This document shows, piece after piece, positions 6,697 to 14,188 of a stretch of 20,433 bases of DNA. How positions within the stretch are numbered: the stretch's first letter is position 1; every line of letters begins with the position of its first letter. The stretch is from Bacillota bacterium (GTDB taxonomy: Bacteria; Bacillota; Clostridia; Clostridiales; Clostridiaceae), in NCBI GenBank assembly GCA_023427705.1, contig JAEZAL010000338.1, positions 1-20,433 on the forward strand, in the 5' to 3' direction. The notes under the pieces are model-generated. The model was not told where the DNA came from. It did no database searches and was given only the letters and a program-made list of their open reading frames with translations. A program made the position numbers and the translations under genes.

Positions 6697-8319
6697 TTAT
6701 TGATTTTCTTTATTAGCACCTAAATTTTCAAAAGAATTTGTTACTATATATTTGCCATCTCCAACTTTAATATATTTTATTTTAACCTTATCTCCAATAG
6801 AGCTTAGTGCAACCTCTCTTGATGTTTCTGTTGACACTGAAAATATATTATCTTGTCCTTTAATCTTTATATCATAAATACTAGTTCCATCCTTAACAAC
6901 TAATCCAATTCTTTCAATTTCTCCTTCTATAGTTTCTTCACTATTACTTCCTTCAAGTGAAATATTAGTATTAGTTAATCCTTCTAAATACTTGTTAAGA
7001 GTTGATTGTAATGAATCTCCTACACCTACTATATTATAGTTTTTTACATTTACCATAGCATATTGCTTAACCAATCCATTTGAATCTTTTAGCGTCATAA
7101 AATAAGTTGGTTCATTTTGTATATTTATTAAATAGGGTAAAGTGGCTGTATAACCATATTGTTGAACCTTACCTTCTGCTGACTTCATACTTGCAGTTTC
7201 AGTTGCTCCTGAAGTTTTATACATACTTGTTTCACCAGTTCTAGTATTAGTTAACATAAATCCTACTAATCCTTCATCATTTCCTACTGATGTTACACCA
7301 GTATAATAATAACAAGAATCATTATTAAATATTAAATTCATTCCCTCTGTAGATGTTAACTTATCTCTATCACTAAAATTAAATATACCATGAACAAGTT
7401 CTCCCCATTTATCTATATAATTTCTTATATATCTATCTGGTTGGATTCTATCTATCCATTTAGGAGCATCTTCTATTCCATAAACATTAGATTCTCCTGT
7501 TTGTGCATCTAACACTAATACTCCTACAGCTTTTTCTTCTGTTATTCCAATGGCATTATCATATCTAGTAATTACCCAGTATGGATTTCCATCATCATCT
7601 AATTCAAATGTAAAATCAGTATGACCTGCCTTCATATCTCTAAGATATGCTGCTCTATGCAAGTCACTAAATAAATATGCTGAATCTAAATATTTAATTT
7701 TTATATCTTTTCCATTTAACTCTGTTACTAGTTGTACATCACTTTGATTGGTTGCACTAACCTTTATATACCCTGTTGTTCCTTTTCTATTAGTAAACCA
7801 TTTAAACAATGATGAATGTTCCAATGGAGCAACATAATAAAGTTGTCCTGCTACACTTTGCAAAGTTAAATCACCAATAGTCACTTGGCTACCTAAACTA
7901 GGTATTTCACCTAACTTTTTGTCTGCTAACTTATATGCAACATCTTTATCTATAGTTGGTAATTGCTTTAAATCTATGTGTTCAATTTCATTGCTAAATT
8001 CAACACTTTCAACATTCCCAATTAATCCTCTATGTGCTTTATAGTTAAATATAGGGCTAAACATTAGTAAAGATATAATATAAATTCCTGCTGCTATTAC
8101 TGCTGCTAAACCATATTTTTTATTAAAAGTTAAAAAAGAATAAATTGCTGTTACTACAACAAATACTCCTACAATATAAGATATGCTCAAGCTTACATCT
8201 AATATTAAATTACTATTAAAGGCTAACACTATTGCTGAAACTATATAGGCAATAATCAATAGCCCTAAATATTTTATAAATGAGCTTTTTTTCGGTTTAA
8301 AATCCTTTATATTTTCCAT
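6697..8319 (-). CDS. Membrane-anchored protein of unknown function
   Basis: I do not recognise this 540-residue protein with certainty. The N-terminus is cytoplasmic and basic, followed by three closely spaced helices at about residues 17-34, 41-64 and 70-91. The rest (about 92-540) is hydrophilic and mostly beta-rich, and would lie outside the cell if the helix count is odd. It has several YWV/YYV-type strands, a segment SDLHRAAYLRDMKAGHTDF, and repeated blocks of the form GESNVYG and GETSMYK. The last about 65 residues (from EGEIERIGLVVKDG) look like a small OB-like barrel. There is no sortase motif, protease motif or signal-peptidase site. ATG at 8319 follows AGGGGGATTAAA. It is transcribed alone, from an AT-rich repeat region (8352-8385), and ends at a strong terminator. 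Confidence 0.8.
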   Translation of the reverse strand: MENIKDFKPKKSSFIKYLGLLIIAYIVSAIVLAFNSNLILDVSLSISYIVGVFVVVTAIYSFLTFNKKYGLAAVIAAGIYIISLLMFSPIFNYKAHRGLIGNVESVEFSNEIEHIDLKQLPTIDKDVAYKLADKKLGEIPSLGSQVTIGDLTLQSVAGQLYYVAPLEHSSLFKWFTNRKGTTGYIKVSATNQSDVQLVTELNGKDIKIKYLDSAYLFSDLHRAAYLRDMKAGHTDFTFELDDDGNPYWVITRYDNAIGITEEKAVGVLVLDAQTGESNVYGIEDAPKWIDRIQPDRYIRNYIDKWGELVHGIFNFSDRDKLTSTEGMNLIFNNDSCYYYTGVTSVGNDEGLVGFMLTNTRTGETSMYKTSGATETASMKSAEGKVQQYGYTATLPYLINIQNEPTYFMTLKDSNGLVKQYAMVNVKNYNIVGVGDSLQSTLNKYLEGLTNTNISLEGSNSEETIEGEIERIGLVVKDGTSIYDIKIKGQDNIFSVSTETSREVALSSIGDKVKIKYIKVGDGKYIVTNSFENLGANKENQ

Positions 8320-8351
8320 TTTAATCCCCCTAAAACTTTCTTCCTCTCAGT

Positions 8352-8385
8352 ATGATATAGTATATAATATAGTATATAATATCAT
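8352..8385. repeat. AT-rich tandem and palindromic repeat in a divergent promoter region
   Basis: Two head-to-tail copies of ATAGTATATAAT (8357-8368, 8369-8380) are flanked by ATGATAT and ATATCAT (8352-8358, 8379-8385), giving an overall palindromic shape. It lies 33-66 bases upstream of the 540-residue protein gene. On the minus strand it contains TATACT twice, so it may supply that gene's -10 element and an overlapping operator. Confidence 0.5.
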
Positions 8386-8430
8386 TTGTAAATATATTTT
8401 TTACTTTTTATATTGATTTACAATATTATA

Positions 8431-8459
8431 TTAACCTTTTTAAAGTAATATGGTATAAT
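8431..8459 (+). promoter_or_regulatory. Promoter of the DUF975 gene
   Basis: TTAACC (8431-8436), a 17-base spacer and a perfect TATAAT (8454-8459) form a vegetative promoter. TG at 8451-8452 gives an extended -10. The expected start of transcription is near 8466, leaving a short leader with a GGGGG ribosome binding site before ATG 8491. Confidence 0.65.
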
Positions 8460-8490
8460 TTTCCTGTAAGATAATTTAATGGGGGTATAT

Positions 8491-9108
8491 ATGAATAGAG
8501 CTGAATTAAAATCTAAAGCAAAAGAACAATTAAGAGGTTGTTGGGGAATAGCAATTATTACTGTACTTGTAGGAAATTTATTTATAAATGCTACTAGCTT
8601 AACAAGTGGGCTAGAGTATATAGTGGAAATATCAGACAACTTAAGTTTAACATTAGATTTAATTTCAATAATTTTTGGTGGAGTAATATCTATTGGACTA
8701 AGTAAATTCCTTTTAAACTTTACAACTAATAAAGAGGAAGCTAAATTTACAGATTTATTTTCTCAATTCAATATATTTTTTAAAGCACTAGGTTTAAATT
8801 TATTAATGGGATTTGCTATACTTTTCGCTTTATTATTACTTATTGTTCCTGGAATTATAGTAGCTTTAATGTATTCACAAGCTTGTTACATTTTAGCTGA
8901 AGATCCTGATAAGGGAATAATAGAATGTTTAAGAGAAAGTTCAAATCTTATGTACGGTTATAAATGGGAATTCTTTGTGTTAGAGCTTTCCTTTATTGGT
9001 TGGTGGTTACTAGCTGGAATAACATTAGGTATTGGTAGCTTATGGGTTGAGCCTTATCAAAAAGTTACTGAAACAAATTTCTATTTAAAATTAAAATATG
9101 ATATTTAA
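8491..9108 (+). CDS. DUF975 family integral membrane protein
   Basis: This 205-residue polytopic membrane protein has the DUF975 (PF06161) pattern. It begins NRAELKSKAKEQLRGCWG, an amphipathic lead-in typical of the family, followed by helices near residues 20-32, 55-75, 95-125 and 165-185. The strand LLLIVPGIIVALMYSQACYILAEDP contains the family's VPGI and YILAEDP segments, and the C-terminal part has the conserved-looking WWLLAGITLGIG and EPY. Its function is unknown. An ATG at 8479 is in frame, but the GGGGG (8481-8485) that acts as ribosome binding site is inside that extension and is correctly placed for ATG at 8491, so the shorter start is preferred. The gene is monocistronic, from an extended -10 promoter to the hairpin at 9113-9143. 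Confidence 0.85.
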   Translation: MNRAELKSKAKEQLRGCWGIAIITVLVGNLFINATSLTSGLEYIVEISDNLSLTLDLISIIFGGVISIGLSKFLLNFTTNKEEAKFTDLFSQFNIFFKALGLNLLMGFAILFALLLLIVPGIIVALMYSQACYILAEDPDKGIIECLRESSNLMYGYKWEFFVLELSFIGWWLLAGITLGIGSLWVEPYQKVTETNFYLKLKYDI

Positions 9109-9112
9109 AAAC

Positions 9113-9143
9113 AAAGTAACCCAACAAAATGTTGAGTTACTTT
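9113..9143. terminator. Bidirectional intrinsic terminator
   Basis: AAAGTAAC and GTTACTTT plus CAAC/GTTG, separated by one mismatch, form a 12-base-pair stem with a five-base loop. T-runs follow on both strands. It ends the DUF975 gene on the plus strand and probably the small Cys/His gene on the minus strand. Confidence 0.8.
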
Positions 9144-9178
9144 TTTATTTCTGTAGATTTAAAATGGTTAATTGACCA

Positions 9179-9298
9179 CTATTTTCCCCATTGATTGTTT
9201 GTAGCTGTTTTTTCAGCTCCATGATGACTAGCACAACCTTCATCATGTTTTTTTTCTTCAGTTTTTTTATGCTTACTTTCACATCCACACTTATTCAT
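9179..9298 (-). CDS. 39-residue Cys/His-rich small protein
   Basis: This short gene fills a 300-base gap that would otherwise look empty. ATG at 9298 is preceded by a perfect AGGAGGT (9306-9312) at 7-base spacing, the best ribosome binding site nearby, and the frame ends at TAG 9179-9181. The product begins MNKCGCESKH and ends TATNNQWGK. It has three Cys (4, 6, 22) in a CxC plus single Cys arrangement, four His (10, 18, 25, 26), and a Lys/Glu-rich middle. The composition suggests a soluble metal-binding peptide, metallothionein-like in style, but I know of no named family. The hairpin at 9113-9143 follows. It lies 113 bases downstream of the Ca/Na antiporter gene on the same strand with no clear terminator between, so cotranscription is possible. 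Confidence 0.7.
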   Translation of the reverse strand: MNKCGCESKHKKTEEKKHDEGCASHHGAEKTATNNQWGK

Positions 9299-9411
9299 TT
9301 CAAACACCTCCTATAACTTACACTATTATTATTTGTTTTTATAGAATTTTAATGTTATAAAAAATGTTGAATTTATGGATTAATAATAAATGTAATGTTT
9401 TTATTTCCAAA

Positions 9412-10365
9412 CTAATTTCTAAAAATTATATATGCCATATAACTTATATATATTAAAACTAAGATTACACCTTCTATTCTTCCTAAGTATGCTTTTTCTT
9501 TTTTACCTTTAAACATAAAAATACCAAGTAGTATTGATACTCCTATTAAAAATATTATATCTATAAATAGCGCTGACGAAATTACAATTGGACTGATACT
9601 TGAAGAAACACCTAATATCAATAATATATTAAATATATTTGAACCTAGAACATTCCCTATAGCTATATCATTTTCTCCCTTTGTTGCAGCTATCATAGAG
9701 GTTACTAACTCTGGAAGAGATGTACCTATAGCCACTATAGTTAATCCTACTAATTTGTCGCTTAAACCAAAAGAATAAGCTATATCTGAAGCTGAATTTA
9801 CTACTAAATTTCCACCTAAAATTATCCCTATAATTCCAATTAATATCCCAATACATGAATTAAAAACTTTTACTTCTTCATGCTTCTCACTATCTTCACT
9901 TTCATCCTTTGCACTTTTAATTAAATAAATTGTATATGCTATACATCCTATTAATAAAATTATTCCTGATAATCTACTTAATCCTGGTTCCTTATTAAAT
10001 AGTGTTCTTCCAAATGTTAATACTAATAACAAAATTACAACTATAATATTAACTATGTAATCTTTTATCACAGTGCTCTTCTTAATTAATATTGGCATAA
10101 TAATTGATGTTAATCCCAGCACCATTAATGTATTAAATATATTGGAACCAAGTACATTTCCAATAGTTATACCATTAGTTCCTTGCAATGATGATATTAA
10201 GCTAACTGCAAGTTCTGGTGCACTAGTTCCAAGTGAAACAATAGTTAAACCTACAACTATTGATGGAATACCAAATTTTTTGGCAATATTAGACGCCCCA
10301 TCAACAAAAACATCTGCTCCTTTTATAAGTAAAATAAATCCTATTATTAAAATTATGTAACTCAT
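9412..10365 (-). CDS. Calcium/sodium antiporter (CaCA family, YrbG-like)
   Basis: This 317-residue cation/Ca2+ exchanger has about ten helices and the two inverted alpha repeats of the family. Alpha-1 contains GLTIVSLGTSAPELAVS (39-55) and IGNVLGSNIFN (68-78). Alpha-2 contains GLTIVAIGTSLPELVTS (207-223) and IGNVLGSNIFN (236-246). The acidic Glu in each GTS-x-PE motif forms the ion site. A charged cytoplasmic loop (KDESEDSEKHEEVK, about 153-166) separates the two halves. It would expel Ca2+ in exchange for Na+ or H+ at the membrane. ATG at 10365 follows AAAGGAG. No obvious terminator follows it before the small Cys/His gene. Ion specificity (Ca2+ versus other divalent metals) is inferred from the family. 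Confidence 0.93.
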   Translation of the reverse strand: MSYIILIIGFILLIKGADVFVDGASNIAKKFGIPSIVVGLTIVSLGTSAPELAVSLISSLQGTNGITIGNVLGSNIFNTLMVLGLTSIIMPILIKKSTVIKDYIVNIIVVILLLVLTFGRTLFNKEPGLSRLSGIILLIGCIAYTIYLIKSAKDESEDSEKHEEVKVFNSCIGILIGIIGIILGGNLVVNSASDIAYSFGLSDKLVGLTIVAIGTSLPELVTSMIAATKGENDIAIGNVLGSNIFNILLILGVSSSISPIVISSALFIDIIFLIGVSILLGIFMFKGKKEKAYLGRIEGVILVLIYISYMAYIIFRN

Positions 10366-10416
10366 TTTTTTCTCCTTTATCTTTAGTTAATTATTAAGAT
10401 TTAAAATAATTATAAA

Positions 10417-10438
10417 AAAAACTCCTAACGGAGTTTTT
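10417..10438 (-). terminator. Intrinsic terminator of deoC
   Basis: A perfect 9-base stem, AAAAACTCC / GGAGTTTTT, has a TAAC loop and is followed on the minus strand by a seven-T run. It sits between deoC and the antiporter gene and can also work weakly on the plus strand. Confidence 0.8.
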
Positions 10439-10465
10439 AAAAATATTCATAATTATTCTTTTTAT

Positions 10466-10490
10466 TTAGAGCTGTCTTAGACAGCTCTAA
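10466..10490. repeat. Perfect hairpin just after deoC
   Basis: An 11-base inverted repeat (10466-10476 with 10480-10490) has a three-base loop, TTAGAGCTGTC / GACAGCTCTAA. It lies 27 bases past the deoC stop and before the T-tailed terminator. It lacks its own U-tract, so it probably stabilises the deoC mRNA end or is the first of tandem terminators. Confidence 0.55.
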
Positions 10491-10516
10491 TATCTCTTTT
10501 CCGGAAAATTATGTTT

Positions 10517-11191
10517 TTAATAAGTAGAATTTGATTTTGTTCCTTCACAAATTGCTATTGATGCTGAAGCACCTATTCTAGTTGCTCCATTTTCTATCAT
10601 AGCCATTGCATCTTCTAAGCTTCTTACTCCACCTGAAGCTTTAACACCAAGATCTGGACCTACAGTTTCTCTCATTAATTTTATGTCACTAGCAGTTGCT
10701 CCACCTGTGCTAAATCCTGTTGAAGTCTTAACAAAATCTGCTCCAGCTTCTTTTGATAATTTGCATGCTGTTACTTTTTCTTCATCAGTTAAAAGACAAG
10801 TTTCTATAATAACCTTAGTTAAAGCTTTGCCCTTTGCAGCATTAACAACAGCTTCTATATCTTTTTTTACGTATTCTAAATTTCCCTCTTTAAGTTTCCC
10901 AACATTGATAACCATATCAACTTCAGTTGCACCTTTTTTAATTACATCTTCAGTCTCAAAGGCTTTAACTTCAGTTGTAGTTGCTCCTAAAGGGAATCCT
11001 ATTACTGTACAAACCTTTACATCACTACCTTTTAATAGTCCAGCAGCCTTTTCTACCATTGATGGATTTACACATACTGATGCAAAATTATATTCTAAAG
11101 CTTCTTTACATAAAACATCAATTTCTTTTTCAGTAGCATCTGCCTTTAAGATAGTGTGATCAATCATTCTTGCTAAATCATTCTTATTCAT
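10517..11191 (-). CDS. deoC: Deoxyribose-phosphate aldolase
   Basis: This 224-residue enzyme is the usual DeoC length. It reversibly splits 2-deoxyribose 5-phosphate into glyceraldehyde 3-phosphate and acetaldehyde in deoxynucleoside catabolism, in the cytoplasm. The TIM-barrel landmarks are clear: IDHTILKADAT (10-20), VIGFPLGATT (63-72), EVDMVINVGKL with Asp92, VKTSTGFSTGGAT with Schiff-base Lys155, and VKASGGVR with Lys184 of the catalytic relay. ATG at 11191 follows GAGGAGG. It stands alone; no deoB, deoD or pdp gene is adjacent. A TATAAT on the minus strand at 11240-11235 could be its -10, with only a weak -35 (TTTAAT). It is closed by hairpins at 10466-10490 and 10417-10438. Confidence 0.96.
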   Translation of the reverse strand: MNKNDLARMIDHTILKADATEKEIDVLCKEALEYNFASVCVNPSMVEKAAGLLKGSDVKVCTVIGFPLGATTTEVKAFETEDVIKKGATEVDMVINVGKLKEGNLEYVKKDIEAVVNAAKGKALTKVIIETCLLTDEEKVTACKLSKEAGADFVKTSTGFSTGGATASDIKLMRETVGPDLGVKASGGVRSLEDAMAMIENGATRIGASASIAICEGTKSNSTY

Positions 11192-11269
11192 AAAAGATAT
11201 CCTCCTCTATATATATTGTATATCAAACAATCTCATTATATAGTAAAATTAACAATAATTAAAGTAATT

Positions 11270-12316
11270 TTAAAATAAAGTTAACTGCTCTACAGTATTT
11301 TCTTTAAAAGACGACACAGTAACTCCTATTAACCTAATATTTTCATTTATTTCCTCGTTATTTAGTATTTCCTCACAAACATTATATATGTCTTGAAAAT
11401 TATTCGTATAGAAATTTAATGTTTTACTTCTTGTATGACTTTGAAAATCTTCAGTCTTGTATTTTACTGTTATAGTTTTACCTTCAAGATTTTGTCTTAT
11501 TAATTGATTACTTATTTCTTTTGAAAAATCATATAGATATTCTAATAAGTCTTCTTTTTCTTTAGTGTCTATTTTTAATGTTCTCTCTCTACCATAAGAT
11601 TTTCTGTCTCTTTGTACCTCTACTTCTCTATTGTCTATTCCTCTTATTCTATCATATATTTCTAAACCATATTTTCCTAAATACTCAATATAAAACTCTT
11701 TTGGCATTTCATATAAGTCTTTAACTGTAAAAATGCCCATATTATTTAACTTCTCAACTGATTTCTTTCCTAGTCCATATATTTTTGAAACTGGAAATGG
11801 CAAGAGAATTTCTGGAATCATATCTCTTGTTATAATCTTTATCCCATTAGGTTTGTTCCAATCAGAAGCTAATTTAGCTAAAAACTTATTATATGAAATT
11901 CCTATTGAAATAGTTAGTCCAACTTCCCTTAAAACTCTACTTTTTATATAGTTAGCTGCTTCAATTCCAGATTTAAATCTACTATTAGTAATATCCAAAT
12001 AAGCCTCATCAATGGAAAGAGGTTCTATTATTTCAGTTACATCCCTTAATATATTAAATACTTGCCCCGATACCTGCTTATATCTAAACATTCTAGTTCT
12101 TAAATATATACCCTGAGGACATAATTTCCTTGCAATAAAAACTGGCATGGCAGAATGTATTCCATATTTTCTTGCTTCATATGAACATGTTGATACAACC
12201 CCTCTTTCACTTACACCACCAACTATTACAGGTTTCCCTCTTAATTCTTTGTTATCAAGCTGTTCCACTGATGCAAAAAAAGCATCCATATCTACATGTA
12301 ATATTAACCTATCCAT
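11270..12316 (-). CDS. dinB: DNA polymerase IV (Y-family)
   Basis: This 348-residue translesion polymerase extends primers across damaged bases. The palm begins LHVDMDAFFASVEQ with Asp9 and contains PLSIDEAYLD with Asp103 and Glu104, the catalytic carboxylates. The finger segment RGVVSTCSYEARKYGI and the little-finger region (about 230-345) follow. The last residues, EQLTLF, match the sliding-clamp binding motif QL-x-LF, so interaction with DnaN is expected. ATG at 12316 is the likely start: AAAGGAG (12328-12322) is 5 bases upstream. A GTG at 12322 adds two residues but lies inside the ribosome binding site. The upstream DUF4003 gene ends 10 bases before, so dinB is cotranscribed with it. No LexA-like box is visible directly upstream. 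Confidence 0.96.
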   Translation of the reverse strand: MDRLILHVDMDAFFASVEQLDNKELRGKPVIVGGVSERGVVSTCSYEARKYGIHSAMPVFIARKLCPQGIYLRTRMFRYKQVSGQVFNILRDVTEIIEPLSIDEAYLDITNSRFKSGIEAANYIKSRVLREVGLTISIGISYNKFLAKLASDWNKPNGIKIITRDMIPEILLPFPVSKIYGLGKKSVEKLNNMGIFTVKDLYEMPKEFYIEYLGKYGLEIYDRIRGIDNREVEVQRDRKSYGRERTLKIDTKEKEDLLEYLYDFSKEISNQLIRQNLEGKTITVKYKTEDFQSHTRSKTLNFYTNNFQDIYNVCEEILNNEEINENIRLIGVTVSSFKENTVEQLTLF

Positions 12317-12326
12317 TGTCACTCCT

Positions 12327-13277
12327 TTAGGCTAAAGCTTCTACAAACATTCCTTTATTTTTAGACTTTATTAAAGAATATACTCCTTGAGCTAATAATT
12401 CGTCTATATAATTTCGTTCCTCATTAATGGTAGTGAAAGATATTAATGTGATAGCAATAATACTTCTAAATCCTTTATCCATGTAATATTCATATTCACT
12501 TTCTTCTTCACATAGCGTATTTATTACACCTTCTATCAAATTAATAGTTTTTCTAATATCTCTATTAGCTAGCATTCCTAAAAGTGGAAGGAATTGCTGA
12601 GCTATTTTTATATCTTGTTTTTCCAATTGTAATATGAATTCAATAGTTTTATACATGTGACCTGAAGATCCATTTAACATTATGGCATTAGTAAGACTTT
12701 GTATCCCATTTTTAGACTTTATATTTAAATTAGTCATATAATTATAAATAGTCTCTATAAATTCATCTATAGTTCTTACATCTATATCATTTAAAGCCCA
12801 CAATGCACACACTAAATAATCATCTTCTCCAGTTATATTGTAGTATTTCTCTTTTAGTAAAATAAATACTTCCTTCATTTTCTTTGCAACTTTATGCTTA
12901 TCACTTTTCCTGCCGTATTTTGCTAAAACAAATGAAGTTAAAACCAAATAATCACATTCATTAAATCCTTCATCTTTTAATATTTGTTCTACTTCATATA
13001 TATCTGCAATTAATTCTTTTTTGTCTCCCTCTTCTAATGCTATCAATAGAGATAATATATATAATATATCTCCTCTAAATGATGATACTCTAGAAGATGA
13101 TGCTTTTATATATTTTCTTATTTCCTTTACTCTTTCAAAGGGTATTTCTTTTTCATGATGAGTAAAAACTAAGGAGGCAAAGTGATTTATTAAATCCCCA
13201 TCATTTCTTAAATTTATCTTAGCACTCCTGTAGTTATCAATGTTCATATAAATTCTGTCTTTAAGAAGTTTTTCCAT
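12327..13277 (-). CDS. DUF4003 family protein
   Basis: This 316-residue soluble, largely helical protein resembles the DUF4003 family (function unknown). It shows the family-like segments IRKYIKASSSRVSSFRGDILYILSLL (about 48-73) and a helical C-terminal half with repeats of about 30-40 residues (for example QQFLPLLGMLANRD and GFRSIIAITLISFTT). No membrane segments, nucleotide-binding motif or zinc motif are evident. ATG at 13277 follows GAGGGAG, with a TTGACA-type promoter further upstream. Its stop codon overlaps the ribosome binding site of dinB, making a two-gene operon and possibly translational coupling. The association with a damage-tolerance polymerase may be regulatory only. The family assignment is by pattern recall and is moderately sure. 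Confidence 0.7.
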   Translation of the reverse strand: MEKLLKDRIYMNIDNYRSAKINLRNDGDLINHFASLVFTHHEKEIPFERVKEIRKYIKASSSRVSSFRGDILYILSLLIALEEGDKKELIADIYEVEQILKDEGFNECDYLVLTSFVLAKYGRKSDKHKVAKKMKEVFILLKEKYYNITGEDDYLVCALWALNDIDVRTIDEFIETIYNYMTNLNIKSKNGIQSLTNAIMLNGSSGHMYKTIEFILQLEKQDIKIAQQFLPLLGMLANRDIRKTINLIEGVINTLCEEESEYEYYMDKGFRSIIAITLISFTTINEERNYIDELLAQGVYSLIKSKNKGMFVEALA

Positions 13278-13317
13278 TTATTACTCCCTCACTTTATCTA
13301 AGCATTTTTATTTCCCA

Positions 13318-13346
13318 ATATTATTATACTATAAATATTGTGTCAA
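13318..13346 (-). promoter_or_regulatory. Promoter of the DUF4003-dinB operon
   Basis: On the minus strand a perfect TTGACA (13346-13341) is followed after 17 bases by TAATAT (13323-13318), 41 bases upstream of the ATG. The -35 is consensus and the -10 is imperfect. No LexA box (GAAC-N4-GTTC type) is seen here, so SOS control is not evident. Confidence 0.55.
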
Positions 13347-13390
13347 TTTCACAACAAAACAGAAACAAAATAATTTTTCTAAATAAATTA

Positions 13391-13417
13391 GCCAAGGTAA
13401 GAAAATCTTATCTTGGC
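13391..13417 (-). terminator. Hairpin terminator of the Gly/Cys-rich protein gene
   Basis: A 12-base stem (13391-13402 with 13406-13417, one G-T pair) has an AAA loop and lies 29 bases past the stop codon. The following minus-strand sequence is T-rich (TAATTTATTT) but not a clean run. Confidence 0.65.
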
Positions 13418-13445
13418 AATAAACCTTATCCTTTGTAGTTTGTAC

Positions 13446-14147
13446 CTAACAACAGAATAATAAAGCAAGTGCTGCTAATCCAAATAGACCACCACCACAG
13501 CCTCCTCCAAATCCACATCCGCAGCCTCCTCCGAAGCCACCACCGCAACCTCCTCCGAAGCCACAGCCTCCTCCAAATCCACAATTTCCGTCAAATCCAC
13601 AATTTCCACCAAAATTACATCCACAGTTATTTATACATTGTTGTGTAAATACACTTCCATTTTTATCAAATATAATTATTAATTTTACTGTCTTTTCACA
13701 ATCTGTTATAAACATTTGAGGAAACTCACATAAGAATTCAGATATAGCTGGATTAAAAGACCTAACTATTATTGCAAATTCTTGCATTTCGTACCTTTTT
13801 GCTAAAAGATTTGTCTCACTATCGCAACCTTCTCTAAAACCATCACAATTGAAATTATCATTACCATGTCTATTACAATAATCTTCAGATTCATTTTTAC
13901 AACATGGATTTTTTCTTATAACTCTAATAGGACTAGAAATAGCTACTAAATTGTTACATGGCAATGCAGGTGCTGGTAAAATCCCATCACATCCAGTTAC
14001 TATTATATTTATTTTTATTCCATCACCACATATACATTTGGGTAGATTTCTTCTTAGTTGTCTTCCAATTCCACTATCAGCACAAATAATTAAATCATAT
14101 TCTTTACAAGATGATATATTATTAGTCTTTTTTAAGCATATTTTCAT
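13446..14147 (-). CDS. Cys-rich protein with Gly/Cys repeat tail, possible spore-surface protein
   Basis: I do not recognise a named family for this 233-residue protein. It has 26 cysteines (about 11%). Residues 1-170 form a beta-rich domain with scattered Cys (for example LPKCICGDG, NPCCKN and a CNR...CDG...GCD cluster at about 93-108). Residues about 172-220 are a repeat tail of units such as CGFGGG and CGGGFGGG. The end is a short hydrophobic segment, LFGLAALALLFCC, closing with two Cys. There is no signal peptide. Gly-rich, Cys-rich proteins with hydrophobic ends occur in spore coats and exosporia, where disulfide cross-linking is used, so a spore-surface role is a reasonable inference. 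ATG at 14147 follows AAAGGAGAG with an 11-base spacing. CATATTA (14195-14189), like a sporulation-sigma -10, lies upstream. The tail DNA is much richer in GC than its surroundings. Confidence 0.78.
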   Translation of the reverse strand: MKICLKKTNNISSCKEYDLIICADSGIGRQLRRNLPKCICGDGIKINIIVTGCDGILPAPALPCNNLVAISSPIRVIRKNPCCKNESEDYCNRHGNDNFNCDGFREGCDSETNLLAKRYEMQEFAIIVRSFNPAISEFLCEFPQMFITDCEKTVKLIIIFDKNGSVFTQQCINNCGCNFGGNCGFDGNCGFGGGCGFGGGCGGGFGGGCGCGFGGGCGGGLFGLAALALLFCC

Positions 14148-14188
14148 TTGTATTTTCTCTCCTTTTATCTAATCGTATATATAATACA

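Noticed and set aside
8352..8385. AT-rich tandem repeat as an origin or plasmid iteron
   Set aside because: There are only two copies, no replication gene or DnaA-box cluster nearby, and it fits a promoter region.
8479..8490. ATG at 8479 as the start of the DUF975 gene
   Set aside because: The GGGGG that serves as ribosome binding site is inside this extension, and the family begins at NRAELK-type sequence just after ATG 8491.
10683..11159. Long open frame on the plus strand opposite deoC (158 codons)
   Set aside because: It is the antisense shadow of the well-supported deoC gene, has no ribosome binding site and a Ser/Thr/Pro-biased composition typical of an opposite-strand frame.
11192..11269. 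Terminator between dinB and deoC
   Set aside because: The 78-base gap has no stem-loop with a T-run on either strand, only a possible deoC -10; dinB read-out or cotranscription cannot be settled from sequence.
12317..12322. GTG start two codons upstream for dinB
   Set aside because: The GTG lies inside the AAAGGAG ribosome binding site; ATG at 12316 is correctly spaced.
13480..13620. Repeat-rich segment as a possible CRISPR array or satellite
   Set aside because: It is the coding sequence of the Gly/Cys tail; unit lengths are irregular and keep the reading frame, with no spacers.
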